Translations under genes and position numbers: made by a program
Assembly: GCF_039537985.1 (NCBI RefSeq)
Contig: NZ_BAABBN010000017.1
Location: 248,001-312,000, forward strand
DNA length: 64,000 nucleotides
Direction: 5' to 3'
From: Litoribacillus peritrichatus
GTDB taxonomy: Bacteria > Pseudomonadota > Gammaproteobacteria > Pseudomonadales > Litoribrevibacteraceae
The notes under the pieces: model-generated
Database searches by the model: none
What the model saw: only the letters and a program-made list of their open reading frames with translations
Told to the model about the DNA's origin: nothing
Shown here: positions 59,866 through 64,000 of the stretch, piece by piece
Numbering within the stretch: the first letter of the stretch is position 1
Layout of the letters: every line of letters starts with the position of its first letter

Positions 59866-59881
59866 AGTGATTTAGATCACA
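59866..59881. promoter_or_regulatory. CRP-like site
   Basis: AGTGATTTAGATCACA matches 9 of 10 defined positions of TGTGA-N6-TCACA. It lies 72 bases upstream of the short gene at 59946 and 67 bases upstream of the EVE gene start at 59799, so it could serve either. Confidence 0.55.
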
Positions 59882-59945
59882 ATAATTTGACGCTCATAAT
59901 ATATTCTTATATAACATCCTCAAAAATTGAACTCATTGACACAAA

Positions 59946-60104
59946 ATGCGCAAAAAACCCGATTTAATTGTTACTTTAATCTCTTTGTTTGTTATTGGCC
60001 TTTTAGTGAGTGGTCTTGCTAAAACAGCCTCTATCGAGCATGAGACCCCTGGATTAATGGTAACGTCGCCGGATGTCAGTCTTGAGTTTCCTGAAGACTT
60101 TTAA
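59946..60104 (+). CDS. 52-residue small membrane protein
   Basis: ATG 59946. A basic N-terminus (MRKKPDL) and one hydrophobic helix (IVTLISLFVIGLLVSGLA) predict a single-pass inner-membrane protein; the outer part ends SPDVSLEFPEDF. No clear ribosome-binding site is present, which lowers confidence. Codon pattern and the clean helix with a positive-inside end support it. It stands alone after a CRP-like site. Function unknown. Confidence 0.5.
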   Translation: MRKKPDLIVTLISLFVIGLLVSGLAKTASIEHETPGLMVTSPDVSLEFPEDF

Positions 60105-60133
60105 TCGTTGCCTGTTTGAATCATCCGTTTTTT

Positions 60134-60802
60134 CTAGATCAGAATGCACTGACTTGGGGTTATGATGGCGTTGAGCTGTATATCCCAGGGTTCCTGGGGC
60201 AGTTCTGATGCTTGTTGACAGTCGTGGGCAATACCAATCCGTTTTGGTGACTTTAGCCATCGACAGTTAACCACCCGTTCCAGTGACGTATCGTAAAAGC
60301 CGCCGCCCATACCCAATCTGTGTCCCTGTTTGTCGAAGCCGACTAATGGCATGAAAATGATGTCCAGTTGGCTTGGGTCCAATAATCGACTGCGGGCAAG
60401 GCGGGGTTCCTTGATGCCGAAACGGTTAAAACGCATAGGTGTGTGTTGGTCGTAGCGTACAAACAGCAGTTGTCGGTGATTGATCGGATGAAGAACCGGC
60501 AGGAAAACCTGCTTATTGTTTTGCAAAAGCGTCCGTATGACGTGAGCGCAGCTCAGTTCACTGTCGTTTGCCAAATATAAAGCCACTTTTTGACTGTTGT
60601 TGAACCAGGTTTGATGGTTCAGTTGAATGAGCAGTTTTTTGGCGGCCGAGTGTTGTTCAAATCGGGTGAGTTGCTGACGCTTGTTTCTTAGTTGCGTTCT
60701 GAGTTGTTTTTTTTGTGTTATGAGCTTTTTTTGGTCAGATCGTAAGGTTGGCGTTGAAGTCGCCATTGCGGCTATTTTGGATTGGGATTGGAAGTTCAGC
60801 AT
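60134..60802 (-). CDS. ygfA: 5-formyltetrahydrofolate cyclo-ligase
   Basis: 222 residues. KKQLRTQLRNKRQQL (N-terminal basic helix), VALYLANDSELSC, FLPVLHPINHRQLLFVRY, FGIKEPRL, DIIFMPLVGFDKQGHRLGMGGGFYDTSL (the ATP and folate loop) identify the family. It converts 5-formyl-THF to 5,10-methenyl-THF with ATP. It lies directly downstream of 6S RNA, the arrangement conserved across gamma-proteobacteria, and is likely co-transcribed with it. A later ATG at 60766 is possible. Confidence 0.94.
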   Translation of the reverse strand: MLNFQSQSKIAAMATSTPTLRSDQKKLITQKKQLRTQLRNKRQQLTRFEQHSAAKKLLIQLNHQTWFNNSQKVALYLANDSELSCAHVIRTLLQNNKQVFLPVLHPINHRQLLFVRYDQHTPMRFNRFGIKEPRLARSRLLDPSQLDIIFMPLVGFDKQGHRLGMGGGFYDTSLERVVNCRWLKSPKRIGIAHDCQQASELPQEPWDIQLNAIITPSQCILI

Positions 60803-60817
60803 GAAAGTAACTCTGGA

Positions 60818-60997
60818 TAGGCTCCGAAGTATCGCTGCCGACTTGCCCCTGAACCCGACGGTTCAAGGTGGTGGTTGTCGAAATGCCTAAGGCTTTCCGT
60901 CAAGCGGACATGCGCAACAACATTCACGGGCAACCTCCTAAAATAGGATTATCGGCTCGAGGAACGCGTCAGCTGGCGAATACTTCAGAACTTGGTT
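60818..60997 (-). ncRNA. ssrS: 6S RNA
   Basis: About 180 bases between zapA and ygfA, the standard place. The 5' segment GAAGTAT (from 60986) pairs with ATACTTC ending near 60826 to form the closing stem. The central single-stranded bubble with GAGCCGATA is conserved, and ACCTTGAACCGTCGGGTTC matches the E. coli 3' hairpin (ACCTTGAACCAAGGGTTC). 6S RNA mimics an open promoter and holds sigma-70 RNA polymerase in stationary phase. Ends are estimates to a few bases. Confidence 0.93.
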
Positions 60998-61000
60998 GCC

Positions 61001-61028
61001 ATTATAACGTGTTCAAATTATTTGTCAG
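61001..61028 (-). promoter_or_regulatory. 6S RNA promoter
   Basis: Minus-strand CTGACA (61028-61023) and a perfect TATAAT (61006-61001) separated by 16 bases, just before the predicted 6S 5' end. Confidence 0.8.
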
Positions 61029-61107
61029 CGTTATGTTGTAAACAAGTGTTTAAGTCAGATATTTTTATGTGCAATTTATTCGTTCAGATGTTGAGAACAG
61101 AGGGCTT

Positions 61108-61437
61108 TTACAAGCTCCCCTGGTCTGAATTGTCTGTTTCCAGTGGCAATTGGTGATTCTGGGTTAGGGCTGAATCCAGGCGATCGGCCAACTGTTTCAG
61201 CTGATCCTGACTAACGCCTTGGCTTTTTTCTCGTTCCAGAGATTCGTGAGTGATGTTCAATGCCGCCATAACTGCGATGCGCTCCAGGCCAATGACTTTG
61301 CCTGTGGAACGAATTTCTCGCATTTTGTGGTCAAGGTGACGGGCTGATTGTTCGAGGGATGCGCGTGCATCTGTAGGGCAGTTAACCAGATATTCCTTAT
61401 CCAGTATGCTGACTTTAACCGGTTCCACGTCTGTCAT
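61108..61437 (-). CDS. zapA: ZapA, FtsZ-ring stabiliser
   Basis: 109 residues, same size as E. coli. VKVSILDKEYLVNCPTDARASLEQSARHLDHKMREIR is the ZapA N-terminal domain (with the DKEY/CP motif); the rest is a coiled coil (VMAALNITHESLEREKSQ). It crosslinks FtsZ filaments in cell division. The ZapB-like gene ends immediately before it, leaving no gap, so the two are co-expressed. 6S RNA follows. Confidence 0.94.
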   Translation of the reverse strand: MTDVEPVKVSILDKEYLVNCPTDARASLEQSARHLDHKMREIRSTGKVIGLERIAVMAALNITHESLEREKSQGVSQDQLKQLADRLDSALTQNHQLPLETDNSDQGSL

Positions 61438-61644
61438 TTATTCTTGCTCCAATGCCTTGAGGCGTGAAATCATAGCTTCGACTTTGGTTCGAGCCAAATC
61501 ATTTTTACGCAGAAGTGTGGTCCTTTCGGAATTCCAGGCTTCTTGGTGTTCTCGTAACTTGCGGTTGTCTTCGAGCAGGCTCTCATATTTACCAATTAAC
61601 TCGACGACTTTTTTTTCTAGATCGGGGAAGCTCAAATTGTCCAT
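61438..61644 (-). CDS. short coiled-coil protein, ZapB-like (TIGR02449)
   Basis: 68 residues from ATG 61644 with AAGAAGAAA upstream; the open frame runs further but is not conserved-looking. SFPDLEKKVVELIGKYESLLEDNRKLREHQEAWNSERTTLLRKND is one continuous coiled coil, the pattern of the TIGR02449 family found beside zapA in pseudomonads. By position and shape it probably helps the Z ring as ZapB does; direct evidence is lacking. Confidence 0.83.
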   Translation of the reverse strand: MDNLSFPDLEKKVVELIGKYESLLEDNRKLREHQEAWNSERTTLLRKNDLARTKVEAMISRLKALEQE

Positions 61645-61856
61645 TTTGTTTCTTCTTACTTCAAGGCTAAATCTACTATAGAACCGTGACAGTTTATGGT
61701 CAATTGCTAAGCGCCTTTGCGCTGTAATTTTTGGTGTCGTTGGGTCTGGGTTTCTTCTTTGAATGTGCCAGGGTTGGCGCAAATTCTCTCTGTCCTTTTA
61801 TGGTGCGACAGGGCCAGTAATGCTAGGATAACGCTATTGAATACTAGAGGCAGTTT

Positions 61857-62450
61857 ATGACAAATCAAGAGCAACCAAAAGACGACTTCGAGCAATTGTT
61901 TGAAGAAATGGCGGACGTATTTCTGGATTTGAAAATCCATCAGGAGCCGTCGGAAGTGCATGGCGTGCTGGTTGGTATGCTGGTACGAACTCAGTCGAAA
62001 GGGTTGGACGAGTGGATCGGCTTGCTTGAAATGATTGATTTGGACACCAGTGTGCTGGATGAAAACGCGAAAGGCGTGATGCAGAACGTGTATCTGAAAA
62101 CTCGGGACGGCCTGCAGTCGGATGATTATAACTTTCAGTTGCTGATGCCTGCAGATGATTATGACCTGGGCGAACGAGCGAATGCGCTGGCGGTTTGGTG
62201 CAGTGGGTTTATTACCGGGTTTGGTATGGCCTCCGAGCATAAAGTTTCGCTGGACAATGAACTGGTTGAGTTGCTGAACCACCTGCACTCCATCTCCCAG
62301 TTAGACGATCAGCTTTCGGAATCCGAAGACAACGAAAAAGACCTGTATGAGTTGTACGAGTACGTTCGTCTTGGCGCTTTAATGCTGTTGCAGGCGAACA
62401 AAGACGAAACGACTCAAGCCAGTCCGGACACTAAAAAAACCATTCACTGA
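61857..62450 (+). CDS. ygfB: YgfB, UPF0149-family protein
   Basis: 197 residues, helical and acidic. SEVHGVLVGMLVR, GERANALAVWCSGFITGFG and YEYVRLGALML are the family blocks. It is first in the conserved run ygfB-pepP-ubiH and divergent from the zapA operon. In Pseudomonas YgfB affects cell-wall amidase expression; elsewhere its role is unknown. An unusually long antisense frame covers it but is not considered real. Confidence 0.93.
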   Translation: MTNQEQPKDDFEQLFEEMADVFLDLKIHQEPSEVHGVLVGMLVRTQSKGLDEWIGLLEMIDLDTSVLDENAKGVMQNVYLKTRDGLQSDDYNFQLLMPADDYDLGERANALAVWCSGFITGFGMASEHKVSLDNELVELLNHLHSISQLDDQLSESEDNEKDLYELYEYVRLGALMLLQANKDETTQASPDTKKTIH

Positions 62451-62464
62451 TCGACAACTTTGAC

Positions 62465-62493
62465 GCAGGCCGGATGACCTGAGGCCTGCTTTT
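62465..62493 (+). terminator. terminator or attenuator between ygfB and pepP
   Basis: GCAGGCC/GGCCTGC, a 7-bp GC stem with 11-base loop, followed by TTTT. It is 14 bases after the ygfB stop; pepP begins 51 bases later, so termination may be partial. Confidence 0.65.
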
Positions 62494-62543
62494 ATTGAAC
62501 AGTAACAATACGCTTTATTCCATTGAAACAGGTATTTGAAGGT

Positions 62544-63866
62544 ATGACGACGCTCTCCATTTCATCGAAAGAATATGTTCAACGACGACAAACTCTGATG
62601 GAAATGATGGCTCCTAACAGCATTGCCATTCTTCCCGCTGCGTCGGTCAAAATGCGCAACCGGGATGCGGAGTTTAATTTTCGGCAGGATAGCGATTTTC
62701 AATACCTGACCGGATTCGATGAGCCGGAAGCGGTGGCGGTGCTGATACCGGGCCGGGAACATGGTGAGTACATTGTTTTTTGTCGTGAGCGTAAACGTGA
62801 AGAAGAGATCTGGACGGGTTATCGTTCCGGGCCGGAAGGGGCCATTGAAAAATACGGTGCGCATGATGCGTTCCCGATCATTGACATTGATGAAATATTG
62901 CCGGGGATGATTGAAGGCCGTGATCGCGTTTATTACTCCATGGGTTGCGACACTCAATTTGATCAGCAGGTCATGGAATGGGTCAATGCGATTAAAGCCA
63001 AAGCGCGCAGTGGGGCACACCCGCCGGGAGAGTTTGCGGCGTTGGATCATTTGTTACATGACATGCGGCTGTATAAGTCCGCAGGTGAATTGAATTTGAT
63101 GCGAAAATCCTCAGAAATTGCCGCGCAAGCACACATTCGGGCGATGAAAATCTGTCAGCCGGGCATGATGGAATATCAGCTTGAGGCTGAGTTTCTGCAT
63201 GAGTTTATGAAGAACGGAGCCCGGTCACCGGCTTATACCACCATTGTGGGTGGCGGTGCCAACGGTTGTATTCTGCATTATGTGGATAATAACCAGGTTT
63301 TGACAGATGGAGACCTGGTGTTAATTGACGCCGGTTGTGAACTGGATTTTTATGCGTCTGATATCACCCGAACGTTCCCAGTTTCCGGTAAGTACTCTGA
63401 ACCCCAAAAGCAACTCTACCAGTTGGTGTTGGATGCTCAAATGGCGGCCATTGATGAAGTTAAGCCAGGCAATCATTGGAATGACCCGCACGTGGCGGCC
63501 GTAAAAGTATTGACCGAAGGTTTGGTGGCGCTGGGCTTGCTGAGCGGTGAAGTGAATACTCTCATTACAGAAGAGGCTTATAAGCCATTTTATATGCACC
63601 GAACCGGTCATTGGTTGGGCATGGACGTGCATGATGTGGGTGAATATAAAGTGGGTGACGAATGGCGGGTGCTGGAACCGGGTATGGTGATGACGGTTGA
63701 GCCTGGCCTTTACATTGCGCCTGATTGTGAAGAAGTGGACGCTAAGTGGCGGGGCATCGGCATTCGTATTGAGGATGATGTCATTGTGACCAAAGAGGGT
63801 TGTGAAGTGATGACCGATGGTGCACCTAAGACGGTGGAAGCCATTGAAGCCTTGATGGCCTCTTAA
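62544..63866 (+). CDS. pepP: PepP, Xaa-Pro aminopeptidase
   Basis: 440 residues from ATG 62544 (E. coli 441); a TTG 21 bases upstream is less likely. The N-terminal domain has FRQDSDFQYLTGFDEPEAV; the pita-bread domain has metal ligands in LIDAGCELDFYASDITRTFP (two Asp), HRTGHWLGMDVHD (His), TVEPGLYI and GIRIEDDV (two Glu). It removes N-terminal residues before proline using two manganese ions. Second in ygfB-pepP-ubiH. Confidence 0.96.
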   Translation: MTTLSISSKEYVQRRQTLMEMMAPNSIAILPAASVKMRNRDAEFNFRQDSDFQYLTGFDEPEAVAVLIPGREHGEYIVFCRERKREEEIWTGYRSGPEGAIEKYGAHDAFPIIDIDEILPGMIEGRDRVYYSMGCDTQFDQQVMEWVNAIKAKARSGAHPPGEFAALDHLLHDMRLYKSAGELNLMRKSSEIAAQAHIRAMKICQPGMMEYQLEAEFLHEFMKNGARSPAYTTIVGGGANGCILHYVDNNQVLTDGDLVLIDAGCELDFYASDITRTFPVSGKYSEPQKQLYQLVLDAQMAAIDEVKPGNHWNDPHVAAVKVLTEGLVALGLLSGEVNTLITEEAYKPFYMHRTGHWLGMDVHDVGEYKVGDEWRVLEPGMVMTVEPGLYIAPDCEEVDAKWRGIGIRIEDDVIVTKEGCEVMTDGAPKTVEAIEALMAS

Positions 63867-63966
63867 CATCTGATTAGTTTTCAAAACTTTATGACGCTTT
63901 CTAAGATACCTGAAAGTAACCAAACTTTTCAGAAAGTATTCAATCGTTTGATTTCGAGAGACGCAA

Positions 63967-64000
63967 ATGACCGCCAAATCGTATGACTTTGCAATTGTTG
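63967..64000 (+). CDS. ubiH: start of UbiH-type FAD monooxygenase (partial)
   Basis: Only 11 codons are visible: MTAKSYDFAIV, after GAGAG. YDFAIVG is the beginning of a flavin-binding strand, and position after ygfB and pepP strongly suggests UbiH (ubiquinone hydroxylase). The assignment rests mostly on gene order. Confidence 0.65.
   Translation, partial: MTAKSYDFAIV

Noticed and set aside
61707..62288. 193-codon minus-strand frame across ygfB
   Set aside because: Opposite the conserved ygfB gene; composition (many His, Gln) is that of an antisense shadow.
63321..63977. 218-codon minus-strand frame across pepP and the ubiH start
   Set aside because: Antisense to the metal-binding half of PepP; no domain recognised.

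Overview
The window looks like a chromosomal segment of a marine gamma-proteobacterium of the Oceanospirillales/Alteromonadales type. This is inferred from gene content and order: the zapA-6S RNA-ygfA locus beside ygfB-pepP-ubiH, a FabA/FabB pair, FabV, Rsd, RMF, DUF3313 lipoproteins and many c-di-GMP and chemotaxis proteins. Base composition looks near 50% GC by eye. No rRNA, tRNA, insertion sequence, prophage, integron or CRISPR array was seen. I cannot name the genus.

Layout. 1-2433: two tandem alkaline phosphatases (the left one cut by the window edge) behind a possible PhoB box. 2664-10395: a TorD-like chaperone, an orphan periplasmic binding protein, two DUF3313 lipoproteins, an AraC regulator, a secreted protein behind a consensus-perfect CRP site, and a long acyl-CoA dehydrogenase. 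10396-10902: a 34-codon ORF followed by a branched RNA fold and a strong terminator. 10970-21222: a fatty-acid synthesis cassette (divergent acyltransferase; fabA, fabB, fabV, a 1,497-residue four-part acetyl-CoA carboxylase, acyl carrier protein; convergent AraC regulator). 21278-29846: signalling genes (hybrid histidine kinase, TetR, HIT protein, diguanylate cyclase, EAL-CBS-GGDEF protein). 29867-34098: a four-gene envelope operon (DUF481 barrel, retropepsin-like lipoprotein, inactive-transglutaminase 7TM protein, ATP-grasp ligase). 34247-34725: a 52-residue membrane protein behind two FNR/Anr boxes, with a possible small RNA in its 3' region. 34767-43591: methyltransferase, solute-binding protein with a chemoreceptor, hydrolase, class II aldolase, flavin oxidoreductase and Smr protein. 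43635-52956: PhoH, a coiled-coil protein, a 7TMR-DISM kinase, a DUF2390 protein overlapping a ParA gene tail to tail, an FKBP isomerase between two DUF4124 paralogues, and a WD40-like lipoprotein. 53087-64000: mostly housekeeping (rsd, dsbB, a FliL-like gene, rmf, gshA, tex, an EVE protein, ygfA, 6S RNA, zapA, a ZapB-like gene, ygfB, pepP and the start of ubiH).

How it fits together. The strongest candidate for an unusual system is 10970-21222. One polypeptide carries alpha- and beta-type carboxyltransferase domains, biotin carboxylase and a biotinyl domain, so malonyl-CoA could be made by a single protein encoded beside the condensing enzyme, dehydratase, enoyl reductase and ACP that use its product. 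Only FabD-, FabG- and PPTase-type functions would have to come from elsewhere. Secondary candidates are the branched RNA at 10772-10902, the FNR-controlled small membrane protein with its 3' RNA, and the retropepsin/7TM/ATP-grasp operon. Stress and slow-growth functions (6S RNA, Rsd, RMF) also cluster in the right-hand 11 kb.
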